The position numbers and the translations under genes are program-made. A model generated the notes under the pieces. It was not told the origin of the DNA, ran no database searches, and saw nothing but the letters and a program-made list of their open reading frames with translations. Positions 6,487 to 13,960 of a stretch of DNA of 32,005 nucleotides are shown piece by piece; the stretch's first letter is position 1, and each line of letters starts with the position of its first letter. The stretch spans positions 1 through 32,005 of the forward strand of contig WANW01000034.1 in the NCBI GenBank assembly GCA_015521615.1, given 5' to 3'. The stretch comes from Candidatus Hydrothermarchaeota archaeon (GTDB taxonomy: Archaea > Hydrothermarchaeota > Hydrothermarchaeia > Hydrothermarchaeales > BMS3B).

Positions 6487-7505
6487 TAGAATATGGTGCC
6501 TACCATTGTGTAGAATATGAGCATGAAGACGAGAGAGACCGCGAGGAAGCCTCCAAAGCCAATAAGAGCGAGCTTTGCGAGCTGCCGCTGGAGGGCTGAG
6601 ACGTTATCGCGCAGGGAGGGCTTTGCCCTCAGAGGCTCGACCACCGCCACGAGCACACCTGCAATTCCACCTGCGAAGAGCAGCGCGTAGAGCGGGTAGC
6701 CCACCGCAGGCTCTCGCAGAACCTCAAAGGGACAGCGGTGCTGGGTGGGCAGACCGAAGAGAACCACGTTGAAGTAGGGGCTCAGGAAGGTGAACATTGC
6801 GAGTATTGAAACCGCAAACGCGGCTAAACTCATGACGCCGCAGGCAAGGGCAAGGCTTCGCCGCTCTCTATGCAGCTTCGCATAGAGCAGCAACAGAGCA
6901 AGCGCGTAGGAGGCAAAGAAGATGAGCATCGCAAGTCTGGCGGGGAAGCGCAGCGCCACAAAGCCGTAGGGGTTCTCAACGCTGCGCAGCGCGGAGCCAC
7001 AGCATGAGGTTATAACATTCGGAGATATCGCGGCGAAGTAGCGCACCTCCAGGTAGGCGTCCACGATCAGGATGGGCAGAAGGAGCAGCAGAAGCGCATA
7101 CTTCTGCCTCACCAGTGGATAATCCTCCGCCTTGGAATCCAGGTAGTTGACCGCGAGCCACGAGGCATAGAAGAATATCGTCAGAATCTTGACCCACAGG
7201 GTGGTGAAGCCGTAGCTGTTCGCATTCAGCGAGCCAAAGGCGCACATGGCGCCGCGGATGAAGCTTGCCAGGTAATCTGCGGTTGCCACGAAGAGTAGCA
7301 GGGAGAGCATCTGAAAGGCGAGCGCATACTGCATCAGCGTGCTCACGAGATAGGTGCGCTTCTCAAGCTCCAGCTGCTCCTCGCTCGCACTCCCATAGCG
7401 CCAGCGCAAAAGGATGCGCACGCCCTGCACCGCGGCGTAGATGCTGAGCAGGAGCACAATCGCTACGCCGATAATCTGGGAGATTATCCAGAAGTTGAGT
7501 ATCAT
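6480..7505 (-). CDS. Polytopic membrane protein with conserved-looking Cys motifs, last gene of the NosL/ABC operon
   Basis: I do not recognise a named family. The 341-residue protein has about eight hydrophobic helices. Cys motifs lie near predicted membrane boundaries: RGAMCAFGSLNANSYG after the second or third helix, ITSCCGSAL, and QHRCPFEVL. Such Cys positions would suit metal or thiol handling at the outer face. Its ATG overlaps the stop of the ABC ATPase as ATGA (7502-7505), so it is translationally coupled to the transporter and probably works with it. It overlaps the 3' end of the convergent JAMM gene. Function in copper or redox maturation is inferred from context only. Confidence 0.6.
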   Translation of the reverse strand: MILNFWIISQIIGVAIVLLLSIYAAVQGVRILLRWRYGSASEEQLELEKRTYLVSTLMQYALAFQMLSLLLFVATADYLASFIRGAMCAFGSLNANSYGFTTLWVKILTIFFYASWLAVNYLDSKAEDYPLVRQKYALLLLLLPILIVDAYLEVRYFAAISPNVITSCCGSALRSVENPYGFVALRFPARLAMLIFFASYALALLLLYAKLHRERRSLALACGVMSLAAFAVSILAMFTFLSPYFNVVLFGLPTQHRCPFEVLREPAVGYPLYALLFAGGIAGVLVAVVEPLRAKPSLRDNVSALQRQLAKLALIGFGGFLAVSLVFMLIFYTMVGTIFYH

Positions 7506-8185
7506 CTCCTCTCTACCCCTACAAGCATGCCGTCGCGCATGTCGAAGATGACGTCAACTATCTCATGTTCGTAAACTAAGGGGTCGTGGGTGGCTATTAC
7601 TATCGTCCTGCCCTCCTGCTTGAGGGAGCGCATTATGTCCAGAAACTCCTCCGCAAGCTTCGTGTCGAGGTGGGCGGTGGGCTCGTCGGCCACAATTATC
7701 CTTGGGTTGGCTATCATTGCCCTCGCTATGGCTACGCGCTGCTGCTCACCACCGCTGAGCTCGCGCACCTTGAAGCTACTGCGCTTCTCCATGCCTAGCC
7801 TCCTGAGCAGCTCAAGGGCGCGCTTCCTGCTCTCCCGCGGAGGTATGGGTGTGGGAACAAGCGGCAACGTTACATTGTCGAGTACGCTCAGCTCCGGTAT
7901 GAGGTTGAACTGCTGGAATATTATGCCTACGTGCTCCCTGCGGAAGCTCGTGAGGAAGTTCTCGGGCAGCTTTGAAACCTCCTTGCCAGAGACGAAAACC
8001 CTGCCCGACGTGGGTCTTGCCACACAGGCAATCAGCGAGAGCAGCGTTGTCTTGCCGCTGCCACTGGGTCCCCGGAGCACTGCCACCTTCCCCTCGGCTA
8101 TCTCGAGGCTTACATCCCTCACCGCAACTACCTCATTTGCCCTGCCCTTGTTGAACACCTTGGTTACGTGCTCGCAGCGTATCAC
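7502..8185 (-). CDS. ABC transporter ATPase, MacB/LolD type
   Basis: The 227-residue ATPase has Walker A GPSGSGKTT (about 39-47), a Q-loop in FQQFNLIPE, signature LSGGEQQRV (about 143-151), Walker B IIVADEPTAHLD and the H-loop IATHD. The FNLIPELSVLDNVTLP stretch is typical of the LolD/MacB/FtsE group, which drives mechanotransmission or extrusion rather than classical import. A GTG start at 8185 abuts the permease stop with no gap. The cognate membrane subunit is the FtsX-like protein at 8186-9346. A paralogous ATPase lies at 11480-12157. Confidence 0.92.
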   Translation of the reverse strand: MIRCEHVTKVFNKGRANEVVAVRDVSLEIAEGKVAVLRGPSGSGKTTLLSLIACVARPTSGRVFVSGKEVSKLPENFLTSFRREHVGIIFQQFNLIPELSVLDNVTLPLVPTPIPPRESRKRALELLRRLGMEKRSSFKVRELSGGEQQRVAIARAMIANPRIIVADEPTAHLDTKLAEEFLDIMRSLKQEGRTIVIATHDPLVYEHEIVDVIFDMRDGMLVGVERR

Positions 8186-9346
8186 CTATATCCCCCGCAT
8201 GGCTTCGTCCGGGTCTATGGTGCTCGCCCGCCAGGATGGCACCACGATGGCTGCAAGGAAAGGCACCACGCTTATCACAAATATTAAAATCAGGTCCTCA
8301 AAGGTAACCGCCGGCATCAGCTCAAACTCGGGGTAGAGTGTTGACCAGCCGAGGAGCACGGGCTTTAGCAGGGGTGCGCCCAGGTAGAAGACGTGAAGGT
8401 AGGCAAGGAGCACTCCCGCCAGGTAGGAGTTCAGCGCAAGCACCACGCCCTCAAAGGTGCGCATCTCAAGCACATCGCCGGTGCTCCATCCGAGAGCTTT
8501 GAGTATTCCTATTTCCTTCTTCTCTTCTGCCGTCAAACCAGAGGCGCGGTCCCACACAAGAATCGCGAAGGCAAGTATGGCGCCGAGAATGGCGGCGAGG
8601 AACACACCAGAGCGCCAGCCAAAGATAGCATCGTAGGTCTCACGTATCTGCTGCTTTGTGAGCACCCTTGCGTCGGGAAGCTTCTGCGAAATCTTTATGG
8701 CTATGTTCGAAAGTTCCGCCGGGTTTGCCACGTAGACCGCGAGGTCATTGGAGTACTCTTTGGGTATGCCGAAGAACTTCCTCGCCTCGCTGCGAGGCAT
8801 GACTATGATGTCGGCGCTCTGAAGTGCGGAGCGGGAGGAGAAGATGCCGACAACCCGGAACTTAACATATTCACCCCGGTGATCGCGCAGAATAAGCCTG
8901 TCGCCTATGCGGAGGCGCTTCTCTCTAGCGATCGCCTCGCCGACGATCACAGCACTTTCGCTCAGGTTACCCCTCACCTCGAAGGGGAGCCCTGTCAAGC
9001 TTTCAACGCCGATTATAGTGTAGGTCGCATCCTCCTCAGCGTCGTAGTAGTAGCCCCATATTCTGGGCTCTACCCTGCTCACCCCGCGGATCTCTTCAAT
9101 AGCTGTGGCGTACTCCAGAGGCACGAGCCCCTGCCTTCCGGCAATAATCTTCTGCACCGTTATGTCCGGCGCAAGGGATAAAGTCTCCCTCGCCTCCTGC
9201 TTGAGGGAGCCCATCATCATAACAACACTCGCGAGGGTGAAGACCACCAGCGTAAAGACGAGCACTGTCGCAAAGTTCTTTCCCTTCCTGCGGAGCAGGA
9301 AGCTTACCGCGTAGTCCAGAAGGTTTCGGTGCTTTTCTAGGCTCAT
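8186..9346 (-). CDS. FtsX/MacB-type ABC permease
   Basis: I start at MSLEKHRNLLDYAVSFLL (ATG at 9346, overlapping the upstream stop by four bases), giving 386 residues. An N-terminal helix (about 22-45) is followed by a large extracytoplasmic MacB-PCD-like domain of roughly 200 residues. Three C-terminal helices enclose the EKKEIGILKALGWSTGDVL coupling motif of FtsX permeases. The topology matches MacB/LolCE exporters, which move substrates at the membrane surface using the adjacent ATPase. Co-occurrence with a NosL-like lipoprotein suggests copper or cofactor delivery, somewhat as NosFY acts in N2O reductase assembly, although this permease is of a different fold. Confidence 0.82.
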   Translation of the reverse strand: MSLEKHRNLLDYAVSFLLRRKGKNFATVLVFTLVVFTLASVVMMMGSLKQEARETLSLAPDITVQKIIAGRQGLVPLEYATAIEEIRGVSRVEPRIWGYYYDAEEDATYTIIGVESLTGLPFEVRGNLSESAVIVGEAIAREKRLRIGDRLILRDHRGEYVKFRVVGIFSSRSALQSADIIVMPRSEARKFFGIPKEYSNDLAVYVANPAELSNIAIKISQKLPDARVLTKQQIRETYDAIFGWRSGVFLAAILGAILAFAILVWDRASGLTAEEKKEIGILKALGWSTGDVLEMRTFEGVVLALNSYLAGVLLAYLHVFYLGAPLLKPVLLGWSTLYPEFELMPAVTFEDLILIFVISVVPFLAAIVVPSWRASTIDPDEAMRGI

Positions 9347-9639
9347 CTCTCCACCTCTATACGGGTGTTGAAGCCTGCGAAGTGCGGCCTTCCAAAGCCC
9401 GTACACGAGGCATGGTAGCAGAGCTGCGCCGGCATGTCGCGGAAACAGCCCGAGAAGTCAACTATGCTCGGGTTGCGCGTGGAGTAGCAGTCCGTGGCTA
9501 TAGCTAGGTCGCTCAGCTCAAGTGCCCTTGCGATGGCCCGCTTTTCCTCCAGCGGGGTTTTATCCGAATGCATGGCGAGCAGAGCAATGCCCATGAGCTG
9601 AAGTGCGAGCAGCAGCATCATCTGCGTTGAGCGTCTCAT
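9343..9639 (-). CDS. Small membrane-anchored four-Cys protein between NosL and the permease
   Basis: From ATG at 9639 (4-base overlap with the nosL-like stop) it has 98 residues. It begins MRRSTQMMLLLALQLMGIAL, a single N-terminal anchor or signal. A short helix follows, then a Cys-rich outer segment with C51, C65, C74 and C79 in the contexts TDCYSTR, SGCFRD and LCYHASCTG. The spacing could make a metal site or two disulfides. I recognise no family. Four-base overlaps on both sides (9636-9639 and 9343-9346) show it is an integral part of the operon. The longer ORF reaching 9813 overlaps the nosL frame and is unlikely. Confidence 0.6.
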   Translation of the reverse strand: MRRSTQMMLLLALQLMGIALLAMHSDKTPLEEKRAIARALELSDLAIATDCYSTRNPSIVDFSGCFRDMPAQLCYHASCTGFGRPHFAGFNTRIEVER

Positions 9640-10100
9640 TTCAGCGTAACACCCCGCTCTACCACCTCTGAGAAGGTGAGCACATCGCCTGAGGGATAGT
9701 CCCTGCGGAAGCTCTCCGCATCCTCCCTGCTCGCGAACACCACAATTCCAAAGCCCATGGGAGTGGGTATGGCAGCGTTGGTTACATAGTAGGCGCGCTC
9801 TGCATCCACCCATCGTTGGGTGTAGTAGTCTCTGCAGTATATCTTTGCCATGCTTCCGCGGTGCTTGGAGTAGTAGATGAACATGTCCCCTGGATCGTCG
9901 AAGAACTTCACCTCCCTGCTGTCAAGTATCGCCTCGCACGCCCAGTTCTCGTAGTCCTTTACAAACATGCCGCACTCCGGACAGCGTGCACCCTCCGGCA
10001 CGGGCACTGGTTTGAGGTCTGGGGAAACCACCTTCCCGCCCTTCTGCGCGCAGCCTGAGAGCAGCAGCACCGCGAGCAGAAGCAATCCAATGCCTCGCAT
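9636..10100 (-). CDS. NosL-like copper-binding lipoprotein, first gene of the ABC operon
   Basis: From ATG at 10100 with a GGGAGGGAG site upstream, the protein has 154 residues. It has a lipoprotein signal (MRGIGLLLLAVLLLSGC, lipid Cys17), then CPECGM (C40, C43, M45) and a NosL core with FFDDPGDMFIYY and AYYV..AAIPTPMG. It is a paralogue of 1181-1741 but lacks the Met-rich tail. In the NosL family the Cys/Met motif region carries Cu(I) to a periplasmic or surface copper enzyme. It heads a five-gene operon in which neighbouring genes overlap by four bases or abut directly. TATA at about 10120-10131 and the phased repeat at 10167-10216 lie upstream. Confidence 0.82.
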   Translation of the reverse strand: MRGIGLLLLAVLLLSGCAQKGGKVVSPDLKPVPVPEGARCPECGMFVKDYENWACEAILDSREVKFFDDPGDMFIYYSKHRGSMAKIYCRDYYTQRWVDAERAYYVTNAAIPTPMGFGIVVFASREDAESFRRDYPSGDVLTFSEVVERGVTLK

Positions 10101-10119
10101 AGGGTAATCTCCCTCCCTG

Positions 10120-10131
10120 TAAATATAAAAA
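10120..10131 (-). promoter_or_regulatory. TATA box of the NosL/ABC operon
   Basis: TTTTTATATTTA on the minus strand, about 25 bases upstream of the ATG at 10100, predicts a very short leader. The phased repeat begins 36 bases further upstream. Confidence 0.5.
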
Positions 10132-10166
10132 CTTAATCCCTGAAAATGTAGTAAAATAGAAGCTAT

Positions 10167-10216
10167 TATATGCGTTCTCACGAAAATCTACAAAATAACG
10201 CGTCAGAACGTGAAAA
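10167..10216. promoter_or_regulatory. 10-bp-phased repeat between divergent ABC operons
   Basis: Ten-base units TATATGCGTT, CTCACGAAAA, TCTACAAAAT, AACGCGTCAG and AACGTGAAAA keep a purine-pyrimidine-G core in register in four of five units. The last two are the closest match to the arrays at 1869-1898 and 2888-2937. The site lies between the minus TATA (10120-10131) and the plus TATA (10237-10250), so it could control both ABC operons. Confidence 0.45.
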
Positions 10217-10236
10217 GAGTCATCACCTGACTGGAC

Positions 10237-10250
10237 AAAATATTTATTTA
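10237..10250 (+). promoter_or_regulatory. TATA box of the plus-strand ABC pair
   Basis: AAAATATTTATTTA lies 26-40 bases upstream of the ATG at 10277, so the leader should be short. No strong ribosome binding site precedes the ATG. Confidence 0.5.
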
Positions 10251-10276
10251 CTTCAGCGCCTTAAAACACGATACCT

Positions 10277-11479
10277 ATGAAGATGGATTTACTGTACCTT
10301 GCACTGCAGAATATAAAAAAGAGGAAGTTTCGCACCATCGGAGTGGTAATAGCTATAGCCATAGCCTCCGCCACACTATTCTCCTCAATTATATTGATGA
10401 AGAGTATGTCCTCTTCTCTGGAGCTGGGTATAGCCCAGCTTGGCGCGGACATAATGGTTGTACCACGCAGCACGGAGGAGCCGCTCAGCGCCATTCTCCT
10501 TGGCAGCGCCCCCTCAAAGGTCTACATCAGCGGTAAGTATGTGGGGCGCATTGCTGGTATAGAGGGTGTGGAGAAGGTGGCACCTCTGGTATTCCTGGAA
10601 ACCTCTGAGCAAAAGTGCTGCTTTAAGCCAGGTATCTTTATCATAGGTTTTGATCCCCAGAGTGATTTCATAGTAAAGCCCTGGGTGGAGAAGCAACTGG
10701 GCAGTCTGAATGCGTTTGAAACAATCGCGGGCTCAGGCTACGACTGGGTCCCTGGTTTTAAGGTTTACCTGTATGGATTCCCCTTTACCATCGCCGCCAA
10801 GATGCCCAGCACCGGCGTGGCCTACTTCGATAAGGGGATTTTTATGCCCCTCGACCGCCTTTACTGGCTGGCTAAACGCTCCCGGGAGTATGATGATATA
10901 GCAGACATACCACTTCGCCCTGGACAGGTGTCTGCAATTATGATACAGGTTGCCCCTGGCGCAGAGGCGGAGCGTATCGCAAAGGCAATTGAGTTTTACT
11001 TCCCGGAGCTAAAGGCAGTTGTTGCACAGAAGGCACTGGGCAATGTAAAGAGGCAGATGCAGATGCTGCTTCGCAGCCTTTTCGCCCTGAGCGCCTTCAC
11101 CTGGCTGACGGCTGTGATCCTGGTTTCTGTAATCCTTTCAATGAGCGTCAATGAGCGCCGTCGTGAGTTTGGGATCCTGCGTGCTCTAGGCGCAACAAAG
11201 CGCTTCATATTCGGTGAGGTTATTGCAGAGGCTTATATCCTGGCGACACTCGGAAGTGTGCTCGGTATGCTTGCGGGCTACGCCTTTCTCACAATCTTCC
11301 AGGACTTTGTTATAGGCTACCTGAACATGCCCTACCTCATACCAAACAAGTTCTATGTGGCGCTGATAAGCATTGTTATAATCGACGTGTCGCTGTTTCT
11401 GAGCACTCTGGCAAGCTTTTACCCTGCTTATAGAAGCGCTGAGCTCGAGCCCTATGAGGCGATAAGGTCGGGTGAGTAG
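10277..11479 (+). CDS. FtsX/MacB-type ABC permease, second copy
   Basis: The 400-residue protein starts MKMDLLYLALQNIKKRKFRT, then a first helix, a large outer domain with adjacent Cys (SEQKCCFKPG), and three C-terminal helices flanking the RRREFGILRALGATKRFIFGE coupling motif. This is the canonical MacB-like layout. The stop abuts the ATG of the cognate ATPase. It is paralogous to the divergent permease at 8186-9346 but clearly diverged and less GC-rich, so it is not a recent duplicate. Substrate is unknown; the neighbouring NosL operon suggests extracytoplasmic metal or lipoprotein traffic. Confidence 0.85.
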   Translation: MKMDLLYLALQNIKKRKFRTIGVVIAIAIASATLFSSIILMKSMSSSLELGIAQLGADIMVVPRSTEEPLSAILLGSAPSKVYISGKYVGRIAGIEGVEKVAPLVFLETSEQKCCFKPGIFIIGFDPQSDFIVKPWVEKQLGSLNAFETIAGSGYDWVPGFKVYLYGFPFTIAAKMPSTGVAYFDKGIFMPLDRLYWLAKRSREYDDIADIPLRPGQVSAIMIQVAPGAEAERIAKAIEFYFPELKAVVAQKALGNVKRQMQMLLRSLFALSAFTWLTAVILVSVILSMSVNERRREFGILRALGATKRFIFGEVIAEAYILATLGSVLGMLAGYAFLTIFQDFVIGYLNMPYLIPNKFYVALISIVIIDVSLFLSTLASFYPAYRSAELEPYEAIRSGE

Positions 11480-12157
11480 ATGATAATTGAGACCCGAAAG
11501 TTGACAAAGATATACAATCTGGGCGAGCAGGAGGTTGTTGCGGTGAGTAATGTGAACCTCACTGTTGAAGAGGGAGAATTTATCTCCATAGTGGGCCACT
11601 CCGGCAGCGGCAAGACTACGCTGCTCTCGCTGATAGGAGGACTAACACGACCAACTTACGGTGAGGTAATGATTGATGGTGTGAATATATGGGACCTGAA
11701 TGATGAAGAACTCTCACGTCTCAGGAACAGGAAAATAGGCTTTATGTTTCAGTTCTCCAGTTTGATACCCACACTCACAGTAAAGGACAACATGCTTCTT
11801 CCAGCGGCTCTCTCGGGTAGAGTGGGAAATGAGGAGATGCGCAGGGCGAGGGAGCTTCTGGAGCTTGTTGGTCTGGCTGATAAGATAAATGCCTATCCAA
11901 CACAGCTCTCAGGCGGACAACAGCGCCGCGTGGCCATAGCCAGAGCATTTATGAATCATCCGAAGATTATCCTCGCCGACGAGCCCACTGGTGACCTCGA
12001 CGAGGAGTCTGAGATACAGGTAATGGAGTTGCTCAAAGCCATGAACGAAAAAGAGGGCACAACAATTCTGCTGGTTACCCACAACCGTGAGCTTGCGACA
12101 CAGACACAGCGAACACTTGTGATGAAGAACGGACAGCTTATTGAAAAGCAACGATAA
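11480..12157 (+). CDS. ABC transporter ATPase, MacB/LolD type, second copy
   Basis: The 225-residue ATPase has Walker A GHSGSGKTT (about 39-47), a Q-loop in FMFQFSSLIPTL, signature LSGGQQRRVAIARA, Walker B IILADEPTGDLDEES and the H-loop VTHN. It belongs to the same group as the ATPase at 7502-8185. It starts directly after the permease stop with no gap and relies on translational coupling. It is the last gene of this unit; an A/T-rich stretch of about 125 bases separates it from the LysR gene and carries that gene's promoter. Confidence 0.93.
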   Translation: MIIETRKLTKIYNLGEQEVVAVSNVNLTVEEGEFISIVGHSGSGKTTLLSLIGGLTRPTYGEVMIDGVNIWDLNDEELSRLRNRKIGFMFQFSSLIPTLTVKDNMLLPAALSGRVGNEEMRRARELLELVGLADKINAYPTQLSGGQQRRVAIARAFMNHPKIILADEPTGDLDEESEIQVMELLKAMNEKEGTTILLVTHNRELATQTQRTLVMKNGQLIEKQR

Positions 12158-12282
12158 AAAGAAAATCTCCTATAATATAAAAAAGATTTCAGTACACCTG
12201 AGATTATTTATAGCATTCCTCTTATTATAATTTCGAAAACTCTTAAAGTGGTTATCGGAATAATAAAAATAGGTGCTGTGAT

Positions 12283-13209
12283 GTGAAACTCAGGTTAGAT
12301 TATCTTCAGACTTTTAAAGAGGTTGTCGAAGAAGGAAGTTTTCTCGGCGCCTCAAAGGCGCTGGGCATGAGTGTAAGCACAATAAGTTTGCATATTGATG
12401 CGGTTGAGAAGTTTTTTGAGGCGAGGCTGCTTGAACGCAATGTCAGCGGTGTGAAGCTCACCAGGGAGGGAGAAATCGCTTATAACAGCATAAGGGAGCT
12501 TTTTACTCTTCTCGAGAAGACAAAGAAGGGAATTAAGAATCTGAGCACAAAGATTATAAATATAGGCATAGGCTGCGTGGGCGTGCCAATAATAGCCGAG
12601 ATTCAGATGGGCTATAAGGATGTTCGCCCCGATGTGGACGTGAGGGTGAAGCTTACCGGGGAGTACACCTGTCTGGACCTTCTGGAGCACGGCGAGGTAA
12701 GTGTTGTGCTCGCAGGCTATCCAACGCCTCTGAAGCTTGATGATGGTTACCGCGTAGAGGAGATAGGCTATGATCGCTTTGTTTTAATAGTGCCTCCCAA
12801 CCATGAGCTGGCGAAGAAGCGCGAGGTTACAGTGGAGGACGTGCTCTCATATCCCATGGTTACCCTCAACAAGGGTTATAGCAGCACGGCAATTGAGGAT
12901 ACTCTGAGAGAGCTTAGAAATATAGAGAAGGAGCAGAAGATTGAGTGCAGTGTTAATGATATATTCTCCCAGATTTATGGCGTTTCCTCAGGGCTGGGCA
13001 CGGCGATTGCCAGCTATGTGCTCTCGAAGCGGTATGAGGAGGGCGGACTTGTGGTGATAAAGGAGATAAAGGATTTCACCGACGAGAGGCCCATATATGC
13101 GATAACCACCGAAAAGGCACTTGAAAATCCAGTTATTGCTGACTTCTACACGTATCTTGTTGAAAGAGGAACTCAGCTTCTTGAGAAATACAGGTTGAGA
13201 GGCGATTAG
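12283..13209 (+). CDS. LysR-family transcriptional regulator heading a sulfur operon
   Basis: The GTG start at 12283 gives 308 residues (MKLRLDYLQTFKEVVEEGSF). The N-terminal winged helix (about 3-62) has the LysR pattern LGMSVSTISLHIDAVEKFF and LERN..GVKLTREG. A two-lobed substrate-binding domain follows (from about residue 90, starting INIGIGCVGVP). LysR proteins usually respond to a small ligand and control adjacent genes. Here the four following genes are packed with gaps of zero or one base, so the ligand may be a sulfur compound or redox signal. LysR proteins are uncommon but present in archaea, and this one may have come from bacteria. Confidence 0.9.
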   Translation: MKLRLDYLQTFKEVVEEGSFLGASKALGMSVSTISLHIDAVEKFFEARLLERNVSGVKLTREGEIAYNSIRELFTLLEKTKKGIKNLSTKIINIGIGCVGVPIIAEIQMGYKDVRPDVDVRVKLTGEYTCLDLLEHGEVSVVLAGYPTPLKLDDGYRVEEIGYDRFVLIVPPNHELAKKREVTVEDVLSYPMVTLNKGYSSTAIEDTLRELRNIEKEQKIECSVNDIFSQIYGVSSGLGTAIASYVLSKRYEEGGLVVIKEIKDFTDERPIYAITTEKALENPVIADFYTYLVERGTQLLEKYRLRGD

Positions 13210-13737
13210 ATGAAGGAGAATGCAAAAAAGTACATCCCCTACATCTGGCTGGACGATGAGACAGGTCACCCGCTGATGATGAATGAGAGGTGCACAATAA
13301 TCTTCAGCGAGACCCTGAGTACGCTCAGACTAAGCCTGTATAAAATAATCGGCGAGGGTTCAGAGATGCTTCTCCGCCTGATAGGCAGGGATATGGGAAA
13401 GAAGTATGCACAGCTTGTTCTGAAGCAGTACCCGGAGCTTAATGAGGTGAGCAAACACACACAGATTTATGAGCTGTGCTCAATAATACTCAGAAATACA
13501 GGTTTCGGAAAGATAAAAATTCTTGAACTTGACGTGGAAAAACCAGAGATGCGGGCAATAATCGAGGATGCGCCTTCTGGACTGGGAATCAAGTCTCTAC
13601 CACCCATATACAACCTGGAGGCAGGGATGCTGTGCGGCATTCTTGAGCAGATCTTCAAGAGGGAGATGGTGGTCTCTGGTTACAGATTCAACGAAAACGA
13701 GGATAATTATGAGTTAACAATAACGAAGGTGGAGTGA
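13210..13737 (+). CDS. V4R-like small-molecule-binding protein
   Basis: The 175-residue protein starts at the ATG directly after the LysR stop. The C-terminal half resembles the V4R (4-vinyl reductase) fold, with IIEDAPSGLG, then NLEAGMLCGILEQIFKREM and a final GYRF...DNYELTIT strand. V4R domains bind small molecules and are found in regulators and bacteriochlorophyll enzymes. Cys residues occur in ERCTIIF, YELCSII and MLCGIL. No DNA-binding domain is seen, so it may be a sensor or accessory subunit for the adjacent regulator or for the sulfur carrier that follows. Family assignment is by pattern only. Confidence 0.55.
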   Translation: MKENAKKYIPYIWLDDETGHPLMMNERCTIIFSETLSTLRLSLYKIIGEGSEMLLRLIGRDMGKKYAQLVLKQYPELNEVSKHTQIYELCSIILRNTGFGKIKILELDVEKPEMRAIIEDAPSGLGIKSLPPIYNLEAGMLCGILEQIFKREMVVSGYRFNENEDNYELTITKVE

Positions 13738-13959
13738 ATGCGGGTGCTGGACGTTAGAGGAGAAATATGCCCCGTCCCCCTCGTGCGCTGTGTAAATGAG
13801 ATAAAGAAGATGAAGCCCGGAGAGGTACTGAAGGTTATCTCGGACCACCCGCCCGCGAAGAAGAGCATACCCATGGAGATGGAGGCGCAGGGACACGAGT
13901 ATACCATCGAAGAAGACGGTGCCGAGTTTACAATAACAATAGTTGTCAAGGGTAAGTAG
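13738..13959 (+). CDS. tusA: TusA-family sulfur carrier
   Basis: The 73-residue protein has the TusA signature ICPVPLVR, with the persulfide Cys at position 11, followed by a GEVLKVISDHPPAKKSIPM stretch typical of the fold. TusA carries sulfane sulfur between rhodanese-type donors and acceptors in tRNA thiolation, cofactor synthesis or sulfur oxidation. It abuts the V4R-like gene and precedes YeeE-type transporter genes by one base. TusA/YeeE neighbours are a recurrent pairing in sulfur-compound uptake. A second TusA is encoded at 23239-23472. Confidence 0.9.
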   Translation: MRVLDVRGEICPVPLVRCVNEIKKMKPGEVLKVISDHPPAKKSIPMEMEAQGHEYTIEEDGAEFTITIVVKGK

Positions 13960-13960
13960 T

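Noticed and set aside
7590-8336. Long plus-strand ORF of 248 codons
   Set aside because: It is antisense to the ABC ATPase (7502-8185), whose Walker and signature motifs are intact. The product is Ser/Thr/Leu-rich with no domain, a typical shadow of GC-rich coding sequence.
8393-9181. Long plus-strand ORF of 262 codons
   Set aside because: Antisense to the FtsX-type permease, which has clear family motifs and a coupled start. No ribosome binding site or recognisable domain.
6480-9346. Identification of the NosL/ABC operon as a nos (N2O reductase) cluster
   Set aside because: No nosZ, nosD or true NosY is present, and the permease has the FtsX/MacB fold. NosL alone is not evidence of N2O respiration.
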